Shown here piece after piece: positions 1-11,541 of a stretch of DNA of 64,000 bases. The DNA is from Cristatella mucedo (lineage: Eukaryota > Bryozoa > Phylactolaemata > Cristatellidae): assembly GCA_009760855.2 (NCBI GenBank), contig WPIO01000010.1, positions 512,501 through 576,500 of the forward strand, given 5' to 3'. Below the pieces are notes generated by a model that saw only the letters and a list, made by a program, of their open reading frames with translations, was not told where the DNA came from and did not search any database. Numbering within the stretch: the stretch's first letter is position 1; each line of letters begins with the position of its first letter. The position numbers and the translations under genes are program-made.

Positions 1-3000
1 CGGCGGCTGGACACGGTCGTGGCAGCGGCAGGCTTCGCCGACGCCGCGCCAGTCGACTCGGCCAACGCTGCCTCGTACTCGAGCGATGACGACGAAGAGT
101 TCTATGACGTCGAACCGTGGGCTGCCGAATCCGGCGGCGAGTCGGGCGACGCCGTCCCGGCTGCGGCTGTAAGGTAAGGCTGTAAGCTGCCCCGTAGCGG
201 GCACGGCAGCCCGTATCCGTGGCTGGCCTAAGCGCAGGACAGCCAGCCGGCATGCTAGCTCCCCCCCTCCCCTCGAGTGCTGTCGGGTTTGATTGCAAGT
301 CACGTGATTGTCGGGCAGCGATCGGCTGCGTGAGTCAGCAGGAGGCTGAATCTCGGTGTGCCTGTGGATGGGTGTTGATTATTTGTTATTGCTTCTGTTG
401 AGTTTTTTATGGGCGTGAGCCTCACCCGACGCTGTTGCGTTATTGCATTCAAAACTGGTGGCATGAGCGCTGTGGTTAGCCGCTACCCATGTCCCGTGCG
501 CTTGCTGTAATCTGAACAAGAGGGGTTGAAGGTGCCAGCCACGACGGATTTCTCAGTTTAGGACTCGGATACCTGACTCTGTGTTGGTTTTTTGTGAGTT
601 TCTGCAGATGCATTGATTGAGCTATGAGAGCTTCTACATGTGAACCCGATTGAGCTGTCGGCCATCTTGAAAATAATGTGTCATTACTTTCTGTGACATC
701 AATCTGGGTCACACAGGATATTGGATGCCAGTCTGATCGAAATGGATTCTGTGGCACCTTTTGACCACCCTAACAGAAGCAGTGCTTGTCAACGAGCCCT
801 TAAAGCTGTGGCTATGCTGGCTGGCATATGTCCAGAGAAAAGAAACCCGAGAACTGGAGGCCTCTAGTTCTTACAGAAAACCTCATCAGGTTTACTGTAA
901 GGGGTGTGTACCGGTGGCTGAAGGGAAGGATCTGAGTCGCATCGGCCAGGTTCACAAGATCAGCCGGATAGGGCTACTCATTGGCAGTAGATTGGAGACT
1001 TCTTAGATTGCCCACCAGTTCGGACCAGCCTGAAAAAGCAACATGGATTGCTGCCTTTCATAAACACATTTCATGGGGAGACCAGTCTATGGGACTGCAT
1101 GAGTTCAGTATGCAGGAGTTTATTGATAACGAATGCTACCTCTAGAAAGATGGCGGCTAAATTTTCGATGACTGGCATATGTTAGTATATATACGTGGCA
1201 GCAGATACTTGTCCTTGGATAGCCACTGTTTTTTTTAGATTTGCTGCTAAATGTGAAACTGTACGATCTTAGCACTTTCGCGATCTCTCTTGCTAGTACG
1301 TGAGAGTGAATGTACCAGCCACAGACCGACAGCGAGGCTAGTCTCAACTCTGATCTGGCATACAGTGTACATAGCTGTTTCGATGCTAGTTCGAACTCGA
1401 GACAAGTTTTGGGGTGCCTCGGCTCCGACCATTTGCAAATGTATATGCAGCTTAACTTAGCATTATTTTGCAATTAAGAAGTTAATAAACATACTAATTA
1501 CCGATAGAAAAATAAACTGGCGATCCTGTATGGTTCCTCGTCTACTACTGAATCTTTGTCCTCCGTGAGTTATTGTCAGCTGGCACCCTGTTTGTTTTTT
1601 TATTTGTGCTGGCATCCTTTTATTGATAATTGCTGATGTTGTATTTGGGCAGTATGTCAGCTATCAGTTTGCCATTGCTCGATACTTCTGTCCAAAGAGA
1701 ATTTTGCAAATCAAATTTATTTGACCTCTGGTCTCTCGTCTGGAATGTCGGCCCTACACTGTATTTGTGCTAAAAGTAAGATGGGATTGTCATCCCGAGA
1801 AGCTCTGGCTGCCAGACTCGGAAGCAGCTGATTGTGCACCGCGTGTAGGTTCGTCTTGTCGTTGCCTTCCCTGTGTTGAACAGTGCTGAGTCAAGATAAG
1901 CAATCTATGGATTACAGTTTCTAGAACCACATTCTATGGTGTATCGCATGTATGTTTGTTCTTGGGGTGTCAATAAATATTTTCACTTGCTGAGCCAATC
2001 GTATTATGCCCGGCATCGTAGAAAATCCTCTTATTACCCGGACGGAGTAGCTGTCACCATGCTGTGAGGTTCTTGTGACTGGGTTGTGTATGCTATTGGT
2101 GGGTGTCTGCTTCGTGTGACGTCCCACGTGACCGCCGGCGGTCTTTACGATCTTGCTTATCTGGCCAGGCAAAAAGGCCACAAGCTTCTGTTTTGTCTCT
2201 TCGGCTGTATCACATACAGAGAAATCTTAGTTTTACTGGAAAGGTTGGCTACTAGTGTATGCCGAACTGCCAGTTGTAGCTCCATAGTCGTTCTACAGGG
2301 TTCGAATCAGGTGACTGGCTGGGCCACTGCACCAGCACCAAACGTAGATTTGTCAAAAAAGGGTAATTTTCTCCAGTTGTTGGTAAGCAAGTTAGATTTC
2401 AAATCTAAAATACTCTGCTTAGGGACCATTATCTTTGTGTGCAATATTACAAGGCCAAGTACACTGTAAGGCCTGTCCAGAATTTTTTTTTGACGAATGC
2501 GTGTTTGGTGCTGATGTAGTGAGCCAGCCAGTCGCCTAATTTGAACCTAATAGAACAGCTATGAAGCTACACCGACTGGTGGTTGAGACCGGATGTTTGG
2601 CTTACACTGGTAGCCAACCTTTCCAGTAAAACTAAGATTTCTCTGTATGTGATACAGCCGAAGAGACAAAAAACAAATCCTAGCTGCTTAAACAGCCTCT
2701 TTTTGTACGGCGACAGAAGAGCCTTTACGGCTATCACCACCGCTTGCAGTGGCGATAAAGAATCGCACACCGCAGGATTCGAACCCACAACCTCGGGACC
2801 GAGGTCGTGAAAGCAACCGCCTTACCTAGTATGGCATCACGGCTCACCGTGCAGAAGCTTGTGGCCTCTTTGCCTGGCCAGATAAGAAAGATCGTAAAGA
2901 TTGCCAGTGGGGTGAGAACACTCTAAGCAGATACACACCAACAGCATACCTGTTTGTTCCTGGACTGTCAATAAATATCTAAACATGCTGCGTGTAATTT

Positions 3001-6000
3001 TATTATGCCTGGCATCGTAGAGAATCCTCTTGTTATCTGATCGGAGTAGCAACTACAGTTGCGGTCATACTCATAGGATTCTTTTGCTATTTAGTGTTTA
3101 GTGTGTCTGTCTGTCTGTTTGTGTGTGTGCTACTGCAGTGCATAGGTCGTTTCGTTACTGAATAAAATTATTTTAATTGCCAGGCAGTATGTATAAGTTA
3201 TTTGTAGCCGACAAACGCAGTTCGAGTTAAGTCCTTCTGCAAGCCATCAATCTGGCTTACTTTCTGATTCCGGGGCCAATTTCGGATCTCTGCTGGCTGG
3301 CAAGCCGAATCGAATGCACTCGTGCTGACTCGTCCTATCTTCACCCGGTGCTGAGACTCAGCTGATGCTTCGAAATCTAGATCCCATTACTCACTGTGAT
3401 CGCCGGTGTATGGCATTCTTGTGTAAGACAAAAACGGCATAACGGAGCTGTTTCTCGCCACTGATGCCACGTGCTGCACTCTTAGTCGTTACCCTGGACA
3501 TTGCCCACCCGGTGCGTCGGTCACCATCCTGGCTGCCAAGCTGACATTTCCAATCGAGGCTAGAGACTAGTCATCGAGCTCCGCTTCTTTGCTCAGAAGA
3601 GCCCACTCAGAAGAGCTACTAAAACGTTGCGTCGCCCAAACCACTGTTGGAAGGAACGCCGCTGCAGCTTTTGGGAAATGCACGATGCTGCGAACCTCTG
3701 TTGGATGCATCCCGGCGATGCTGCCACTGCCCTGCAGCATGCAGGACGAGCCCGGCTGTAGCCGTCGAGCCACACGCCATGCCACTGCTTCAGTTCCTGT
3801 TCAAGGTTAAGTGGTCCAAGCTCGGTCGCCGGCTGGGAGGCAGGCGCTGCTCGTCCTGCCAAAGGTTAGCAGCGCTCCACAGAAGTGGCCTCGTTCCAAC
3901 CGGCCGCTCTGCTCGGCCGGTTCGATGCAGCAGACTTGCGACGGTGGCAGCGCGCCGAGCCTGCCCAGCAGCCCTTGTCTCCGTATCCCAGCAGCCCTTG
4001 GCAATCCCGTGGTTCCGTATCTGCTCAGTCTTGCCGTTGCTCTTCAGCTTGCCGTCGAGAGGCGTGCATGACAAGGAGAGCAGCGCTGACTCAGGTGGCG
4101 GTGCCGAGAGCTGTCGCCAGCACGCCAGACGGGGCGGGAGCGCCCGCGACAGAGCGAGCAGCGTCCTGCAGCAGCAGCAGCAGCCCGACGAGGCAGCTTC
4201 CTCTGCAGCTGCTGCGCCTGAGGAGGCAACAGCTGCTGCAGCGGCAGCGGCGCCGTGCAACCAGCAGCTCAGCCAGCCGGCAGACCGCGTGAGCAGTGCC
4301 GAACTGTACCACGACTCGCAGGAGAACCAGCAGCAGCAGCCACTGCTGCTCTGTTCTCTGCCAGCAACGCCTGCCGACTCGCCACTGCTGCCACCGCCGG
4401 CAGCAGCTGCCAAAGCACCACAGCAGCAGCCTCGGCAGCTGTCCACTGGCTGCCGGTCGAACGGCGTTGATCTCCAGCACACGGACGGAATGAACAGCGG
4501 CCATGCGAGGTTACCTTTACTTTGAGCCGTTGCCAAAAATGCGCACACCTGGCCGTGACACGGCAGCAGTTTTCAAGCTGAGCCGTAAACCACTGCTTAG
4601 TAAGAAAATTGAAGAGAGGCGTATGCGTGAGGCTGTGCTGTGAGATAGCTGCACTTCGGTTGCTTCGGCCACATTCAGCAGCAGATGCATTAAAGAATTA
4701 GTTATACCAGTGTCCACAGAGTCACGCCTGTAAGCATTGTGACTGCAGCGATTGACGCGTCAGCCTTCGCCAAGGCACTCTTAGTCTTTCGGAAAGAGCA
4801 AAAGAATCGGATCATTCAATGTCTCTTCGTGGTCTATAGTGCACTATTTGCTGCCGATTGTGAGCCGTTTGCTGATGCTGTGGTCTACTGTCGTCCTCCT
4901 GTTACCCCATACCCTGCGATGAACAGGGGATCAGGTAGCATCGGGGGGGGGGGGGGGAGCAGCAAATGGGTCCAAAATGGGACCGATACAATCCCCAATT
5001 GCATGAGATCTGTCACTGTTTAAAATTCGAACGCAATCGGGAGTGTTATGCGATTGGGGATTACTGCCAAACTATATATACTGACAATGTCTCATGATTC
5101 ATTCTAGAATTGTCAACGTAGTACGAGAGGTTATGCAAAGACATAAAATATTCAATCGCCTACAATAGCCACTTCAATTTTCAGAACCTAATGGTACGGT
5201 GCGTGCTGCATGCGTGCGTTTGCCTGCCTGTCTGTGTTTATCTGTCTGTGTGCCTGTATGAATGTCAATTACCGAAAAAAATTAAGGTCTGTGAACTCAG
5301 CAGCCTCATTCATTTGTGTAATGGCAGAAGAGCAGTAGTTACTTTCACCCAGCTTTCGTGCTGGCAATAATGGATTGTCTGCAGCATAACTTAAACCAGC
5401 CACCTGGGTTGTAATGTGCAAGCACCTTACACCACTTAGCTTGCGAGCCTTAAGAGTGTGCCCCAACTTCATGCCGGTAATTGGGTATATGCCGTTAGTA
5501 GTTGTATGATAAATGATTATTTGTAGCTGACAATAGTTCGTGTTGAATTTGCAAAACCTACCGTCAGACTTTGTCGAGCTTGCTGGCGTGGGTGCCGACG
5601 GGGGGGGGGGAGGGGTTTATGTGTGCCTACTGCCTGTGGCATGTATGCCTCATAGCGTGCGCCCGTGATTCGTCGGTGGAGCAAAGCGTTTTCACAGGCC
5701 TGTGTATGGCACCACCGTGCCTCACTCAGATCGCCTCTTTGTTACGCGCTTTAGGTCTCTTCCTTCATCGGACTCGGCCGTGAGAAATGCTGCTTCCGCC
5801 GACAGTTCAGCAAGCGGTCAGCAAGCGCCCAAGGTGATCGCTTCGGCCGATGACTGCTACGATGGTGAGTCGTCTCTTGCGGCCATCTATGTGTGCTCTC
5901 CCTTTGCGCGCATTCACTCCCGCTCGCCCATCATCGAGCGCTACCTGCAGAGCCTTTGCTCTCTGGGGTAGAAGCAGGGGGTGGAGGCAGGAAGAGGAAG

Positions 6001-9000
6001 GCAGATCTAGGAAGAAGGAAGATCTAGTGGCTGCAGCTCTGCTGCAGCCACTAGATCTCAGATCTGAAGAGATCTAGAGACCAGCTCGCTGCCGCGGCCC
6101 CTCGCTCGGCACAGCCAGCGGTGCAGCCAGTGTCATGGCTGGCACGGACGGGCCAGCTCTGCCCGGCCCGATCGCGAGCGATCGTAGCACCGTAGTCCCG
6201 TGCCGCGCAGAGCTGTACGACGACGGGGACTCGGAGGAACTCGAGTCGCTGGACCAGTACGGCAGCGTGATCAAGCACCTGCTGGGTCAGGTGCGCATCG
6301 GCATGGACCTCACCAAGATCGTGCTGCCCACGTTCATCCTCGAGCGGCGCTCACTGCTCGAGATGTTCGCCGACTTCTTTGCCCATCCGGATCTCTTCAT
6401 ACGGTACTTGTTGCGCACTTGCCTCAGGAGTCGGCGGTGCTGTGTTCGACTGAGGCGACACCTCAGCGTCTTCGCGATTGTTTCACTGCGAGCAGCACAA
6501 GCTTCTCGGTGCCCGGCTTAGGCGCCGATATATATATGCATTGGCAAGCTATTGCAAAACTTATCCGACCGAAATCAGAAGTACACTAGTGCTATGTAGT
6601 ACGAGCAGAGATCGACTCGCATTTTAAATCTCACCCTGAACCGTGAAATATTGGCCGAGTTATGAAAACTACAAGGCAAAAAGCTACACTGTAAATGAAG
6701 CAGTATAAAAGTCACACGCATGCAACTCAACAAGCTTCACACATGTACCTCGATGTACCAAGGTTCGGGATGCAATGCGCATATGGTGCTGATCGGTTAA
6801 AATTTTTACTTGTAGATATGTTGCTATCGGTTAACTTCCTGGTTAGGTATGGTTTGCATAATCATTTCATTCTTGTTTGTGGAAGTTGTCAGAACTTTGG
6901 ATGTCATTTCTGACATGTTAATTTTTTTGAAAGATACCCTAAACAAATATTATAATGCTTGACCAATTGTGTAAGTAGTTTCTTGACATTGCACCAAAGG
7001 TAGAAGACTCTCGAATTAGCCTTTTTGCCGATGATTGTGCCTGTGCACAGTGATGCTGGAGAGACCACTGCAGTGGATTAAATAAATAAATAATAAATAC
7101 TAGCTGATTTAACAGCCTCTTTTTGTATAGCGACAGAAGAACCTTTACGGCTATCACCACCTCTTGCAGTGGCGATAAAGGATCGCCTGCCACAGGATTC
7201 GAACCCACGACCTCGGGGCCGTGGTCGTGAAAAGCAACCGCCTTACCTAGTGAGCCATTACGACTCATCGATTGGCACTTGTGTAACTCGTTTCCATCGC
7301 TGCAAGTAGATAGCACCGCCTGGTGTCTGTGAAGCTAAGCAGTGCTCGAGCCGCCACTGGCTTCTCACTGCTGCCATGCGCTGCGTGCATTGCTCAGGGC
7401 GGCGGCATGCAAGACAGCGGAGGAGCGGATAGTCGAGGTGACCCGCTGGTACCTCTCAGCTTTCCATGCCGGCCGGCGCAGCGAGGTGGCCAAGAAGCCT
7501 TACAATCCGATTCTCGGCGAGAGCTTCTCCTGCTGCTGGGACGTGCCGGGCAGTAACACCACAGCAGCGGCGGCTGCCAGCCAGCTGCCGCAGCCAGCTG
7601 CCTACGTCAGTCTTCCTGGCGAAGGACCCGTGCCGTGGGCAGCAAAGGACAATCTGTGCTTCATTGCCGAGCAAGTGTCCCATCACCCACCGAGTGAGCA
7701 TCATCACCCACCCACACCGCCATCCCCTCTCCTGGTACTGGGGAGAGGGCACTAGCAGAGGAGGACCCGCTGCTGCTGCTGCTGCGCAGCGGCGGCGGCT
7801 GCAGCTCCTTCTCGGTGCACGCTCTAGCCTGAGCCGCTGCAGCAGCTGCTGCTGATGCTACACTGCCTCGGTGCGCCGCCAATGCTTGTGCCTCGGCGGC
7901 TTTCCAGTTTCGGCTTTCTACGTGGAGCACTCGGGCAGTCGCGTGTCACTGGACGGCTACATATGGACGAAATCCAAGTTCCTCGGCCTGTCCATTGGCG
8001 TGCACATGATCGGCCAGGCCGTGCTCTCGCTTCACGACTTCGACGAGGAGTACGCCATTACGTTTCCCAGTGGTTACGGCAGGTAACTGACACGTGAGCG
8101 CAGCTGGGCCGCCGATCGCCGCTTAGGACACAGCTGCGGCCGCCGATCGCCGGGAAACGATCGGCGAGAATCAAGCGCATAGCGGCCAACCGACCCCGAT
8201 GCTGAGTTAGTTCGAGCCTTTCTGGAATTAGCCATTTCGCTCGTGCCCCAGCCATTTTACTGCTAATGGTGGTTGCTGTGCTCAGGAACATTAGCCTAGC
8301 TAGACTTTGTAGTAGTTGCAGTCGTCAGCATTCCTTTTTGCCCGCTGTGACTGCGGTCTGCTTGACCGCTGAAGCCCAACATTCGTTTGCTTGCTGTATT
8401 AATCTCTCTGCCGGTGCTGATGCGATTCGAGACAGACCTCTGACCTCCCCCATCCCATCCCTATACCGTTGCCAGTGACCGTTCGCAGCGGCAGCTGCCG
8501 CTTCACTGAGCATCTGCGATCACCTTTTACCCAGATCGATACTCACCGTTCCTTGGGTTGAGCTTGGTGGCAAGTGCACGATAACGTGCGAGAAGACAGG
8601 CTACAACAGCGTGGTCGAGTTCTTGACCAAGCCGTTTTACGGCGGGAAGAAGAACCAAATCAAAGGAGCCGTGTACAACCCCGGCAAGAAGGTCATCCTC
8701 GAGCTGTCCGGCGAGTGGAACGGGGTCATGTTCAGTCAGAACCCGGCCAAGGTAGGGTCGCTACTACCGTAGCACCGCAGGCGTGGGCTAGCCCACCTCG
8801 CTTCGCTGCCTGCGAGCCTGCTTTCTGCCGAGTCCGATCCGCAGGCAGAGAGGAGAGGTTCTTCCTGACCAGCCCCCCACCCAGTCAGGCACGGCTGCCC
8901 AGGTGCTCGGGCTTTCCAGTTGAAGCAGAGGTCGGGGGGGGGGGCTGCCCAGCAGCGTGACTCCCCCTCGGAAGAGAGACCATGGTCGATGTGTCGGTCT

Positions 9001-10906
9001 GCTTCATTCTGCTCTGCTCATGCTTTGGTAGGCTAAGACCCTAGCTCTCTGGCGCTTAAATTTTTAAAGTTTTTGCCTCACTCTATTCTTACCAATTTGC
9101 AATTCTTTAGTAATTTTAGTGTTGCCAAGTCTCACTTGGTGCAACGACCGCAGCTGGCATCTGCGGCAGTGCGCGGTGGCGCAACTAGTGCTGCTTCGGC
9201 TGCACAGGGAGCAAGCAGTGTGCAGTGGTAGGCTTCTGCATCTTAGGCGCCGGCCGAGTTGTCCCCACATGCAGCATTAAGCCTCGGCGCCGAACCGTCT
9301 ATGACTGCCACACTCCTTGTATCTTAATGAGTGGGAGTGATAAAGTGCTTGCACTTAACGAACCAGGTCACTGGTTCAGGTCCTGCAGCCGGCAATCCTT
9401 TGTTATCCAATGCAAGTCGTTGTGATAGCTGCTCAGGCTCGTCTGCCACCACCATCATATAATGGAGCCTGATTTGCAATTGGCCCTTATTTATTTATCT
9501 TCCTTTGGTGCTGATCCGTGCCGCCAGACCCGCTACAGCCGCCTGCCCTGCATGCGCCTCGGAAGCAGGCCTGCGATAGGCTGTTGAGCAACGATGGTGA
9601 GCCCTCCTCCTCCTATTAAGCCCCCGAGCATGCGAGTAAGCCCCGAGCATGCGAGCAGCGGCAGCAAGTAGGGCGAGCGGAAATGATTGACTGAGACGCT
9701 GTAACGATTGATTTGCACGACGTGCAGTGCCCACTTTATGCAATGCGATCCGTGATGCGCTCCAGCATAGCTGCTGGAAAGTTCTGCTGCTGCCGACGTG
9801 TTTGCTGCTGAGTTTTATCGGGCTCGAAAGTTGAGCGTCTTGAGATTGGGGCGTTAGAGCGTTAGATTATTAACGTTCGCACCACTCCAGTGTCGACGCA
9901 GCGCAAGTAGGTCATCGAGAAGGAATGACTGACTAGCGTACTCCATGGCAGCCAGAATAATTCATGTCACTGTTGTAGGCCGTTTCTGTCTTGCGTTGTG
10001 CTTGAGCTCAGGGCGAACAGTGGCCGCGAAAACCACTGCGTTTGTCGGCGCCGCATCAGCGAGTCTGGCTCGCGCTGGCGGGCGCGGCGACGGCTTACGT
10101 GGCCGATGAGTGTAGGCAAGTTTGCGCATGTTCGCAGCAGAAAAGCGACAGGTTCGTCGACACCAAGACCTTGCCAATCATCAAGAAGAAAGTGAAGCCT
10201 CTGCAGCAGCAGGGCGAGTTCGAGTCGAGGAGGCTTTGGCGCGACGTCACGTACTATCTGAAGACGAAAAACGTGGCGGAAGCTACTCGCTACAAGCAGC
10301 AACTCGAACAGCAGCAGCGCCAGGCGGCCAAGGAGAGGCTCGACAGAGGAGAGAAGTGGAGAACCAAGGTACCGCGGCAGGCGCACCCAGGAGCCAGCTT
10401 GCCTGCAGCAGGTGCATTCAGGCAGCTCAGGCAGCTCTATACCGACCGGGTCCACGTGTCGGCGTCGGTGCTTGGGGACAGCTGGCCGATTTCTCTGCTT
10501 CTTGATGCCTCGACGATTCGCCCATTTTGCAGAGCCAATATTTGATTTATAAATAGAGAATCATACTTGCAGAAATTCATTTATCTCGGTCGAGTCGAGT
10601 CTGGAACTTATTGACCGCGATAAACAAGGGATGACTGCATTGGAACGACCCCTACCAAAGCGTTGAGGCCTGCCTGCATGTCAAACAGCCTGAGTCGTCA
10701 TGCAATGGGGCAGCTGTACTTGTGCATTTCGTTCTTACCTCATATCTGCAGGGTCTTGTGACCATCACTAGCCAATGCATCGTTGGTAGCGCTTCGCGCT
10801 CGAAGGCAATGTCCCCGCCCCTTGTTGGCACCCTGTTCGCGATTGCAACGTTGAGGAGGTTCATGTGGCTGGTACCGAGGTTCGGTCGGTGTTGCCGGAT
10901 TAAAGG

Positions 10907-10956
<50 letters not shown>

Positions 10957-11076
10957 TGCTACGGAAAAATGGGAAGCGCTAATGCTGTCGGTCGTCGTTT
11001 GCAGTTGTTCCAAGAAGTTGGAGAGCACTGGGTATACACAAATCCTTTATTAAAGCGATTAAGGAAGGTCGAGTGA
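1..11076 (+). CDS. OSBPL9: Oxysterol-binding protein-related protein, ORP9-like (3' part)
   Basis: Lipid-transfer protein that exchanges sterol or phosphatidylserine for PI4P at membrane contacts. Exons chained in phase: 1-173 (partial), 5755-5864, 6211-6403, 7398-7693, 7908-8082, 8535-8751, 10138-10368, 11005-11076, giving 488 codons plus TGA. All introns are GT-AG. The first exon has a serine/aspartate-rich tract and EEFYDVE (FFAT-like, 97-117). The third exon begins the lipid-binding domain ([21 protein letters not shown]). KPYNPILGE and the family signature EQVSHHPP follow in exon 7398-7693, then [18 protein letters not shown] and EWNGVM. Exon 10138-10368 carries LPIIKKKV and a Gln/Glu-rich coiled helix. 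The last short exon ends [12 protein letters not shown], as in ORP9. The PH domain expected upstream is outside the window. The acceptor at 10138 could be 3 nt later (10141). The closest family from memory is ORP9 rather than ORP10/11; that subfamily choice is less sure than the family. Confidence 0.92.
1950..3060. repeat. Compound repeat: inverted core flanked by direct copies, with SINE insertion
   Basis: Inside intron 1 of the ORP9-like gene. Unit A occurs as direct copies at about 1955-2055 and 2953-3055 (both contain GTCAATAAATAT and GGCATCGTAGA). Unit B occurs inverted: about 2084-2262 on + and the reverse complement at about 2613-2672 plus 2853-2950. The right B arm is split by a tRNA-derived SINE. 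No open reading frame of recognisable function is present. It may be a decayed fold-back or MITE pair. Confidence 0.65.
2668..2852 (-). mobile_element. tRNA-derived SINE, family A
   Basis: On the minus strand it shows a tRNA-like head with TAGGTAAGGCGG, a B box (GGTTCGAATCC), then a conserved body (TTTATCGCCACTGCAAG, GTGATAGCCGTAAAGGCTC) and a T-rich tail. It interrupts the right arm of the compound repeat, so it is the younger insertion. At least seven further copies lie in this window. Confidence 0.85.
4048..4509 (+). CDS. OSBPL9: Possible in-frame cassette exon of the ORP9-like gene
   Basis: Within the 5.6-kb first intron lies a GC-rich open stretch that fits a 462-nt exon. A pyrimidine-rich acceptor ends at 4047. 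The reading frame entering in phase 2 matches the upstream donor at 173. A GTTACC donor follows at 4510, also in phase 2, matching the acceptor of exon 5755. Inclusion would add 154 residues without shifting frame. The peptide is low complexity, with polyGln, polyAla and Pro runs from CAG/GCN repeats, plus a Ser/Glu-rich start. ORP linkers between PH and lipid-binding domains are variable and disordered, so this is compatible, but composition alone proves nothing. The donor is weak. Alternative: a non-coding CAG-rich intron segment. Confidence 0.4.
4944..4958 (+). repeat. Poly-G run
   Basis: A run of about 15 G in intron 1 of the ORP9-like gene. Similar shorter runs occur near 5599, 8936, 17560 and 17656, and a poly-C run near 39676. 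Such tracts are prone to length errors in sequencing. Confidence 0.9.
6020..6058. repeat. 39-bp palindrome
   Basis: Perfect 17-nt arms at 6020-6036 and 6042-6058 with a 5-nt centre. It is in the ORP9-like intron between exons 5755-5864 and 6211-6403. Several extra AGATCT sites lie around it. Function unknown. Confidence 0.9.
7078..7269 (-). mobile_element. tRNA-derived SINE, family A
   Basis: Nearly full-length copy in the intron before exon 7398-7693. It has a (TTTA)n tail at the low-coordinate end, then the conserved body, B box and tRNA-like head ending at the GAGCCATTACGACTCA segment. It lies only about 130 bp from the acceptor. Confidence 0.88.
9362..9466 (+). mobile_element. Diverged partial SINE, family A
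   Basis: The body resembles family A (GGTTCAGGTCCTGCAG, then GCAATCCTTTGTTATC, TGCAAG, GTGATAGCTG, CTCGTCTG) with many substitutions. It is in the intron between exons 8535-8751 and 10138-10368. Confidence 0.6.
10912..10951. repeat. (TA)n microsatellite
   Basis: About 20 TA units, 50 bp upstream of the last ORP9 exon. A second shorter (TA)n lies at 17436-17456, next to a SINE tail. Confidence 0.95.
11046..11051 (-). terminator. Candidate polyadenylation signal of Nup155
   Basis: AATAAA on the minus strand about 490 nt beyond the Nup155 stop. It lies inside the last coding exon of the convergent ORP9-like gene. No closer AATAAA is seen between the two stop codons. Real 3' ends cannot be told from sequence alone. 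Confidence 0.35.
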
Positions 11077-11541
11077 CCGTACGCCAAAAGCAACAACCCT
11101 GTCGACCGGATTGCTCAACGCCACCGACCAGCTGGGCTCACCTCGACTCGGCCGTGGCTCGTGCCCTCGGCAACTGCATACACAGAATTTGACTGAGGCC
11201 AAAAGCTAAGCCGACGACGTGCCACTCGGACGCGCTGCACCCGGGCGTTATCATTACCCTGCTGACATGCAGGGGCGGCGGCGGCCATGGCGTGTCGCAG
11301 GTGTCGCCTCCTCTGTCGCACGAGTCCCCACAGCCGCCTGCAGTGGCTGCCTGGCACGTAAGCAGCAGCGTGCTGCTACTGCTTCCGTGGATTCGGTGCC
11401 TCCATCACATTCCGCAATCTGCTGCTGGCTACAGCCACAGCACTTGCATCGAGTGCGACATCGAGTATCGACACGGGGCAACCAGTCAACAAGGGCTGAA
11501 GCTGCCACTTCCGGCTGGGCTGCCAGCCATCCAGGCACGGG

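Noticed and set aside
3647-4525. 292-codon plus-strand ORF and its antisense 252-codon partner (3790-4548)
   Set aside because: GC- and CAG-rich sequence opens all frames by composition. Only the part with matching splice phases (4048-4509) was kept, at low confidence.
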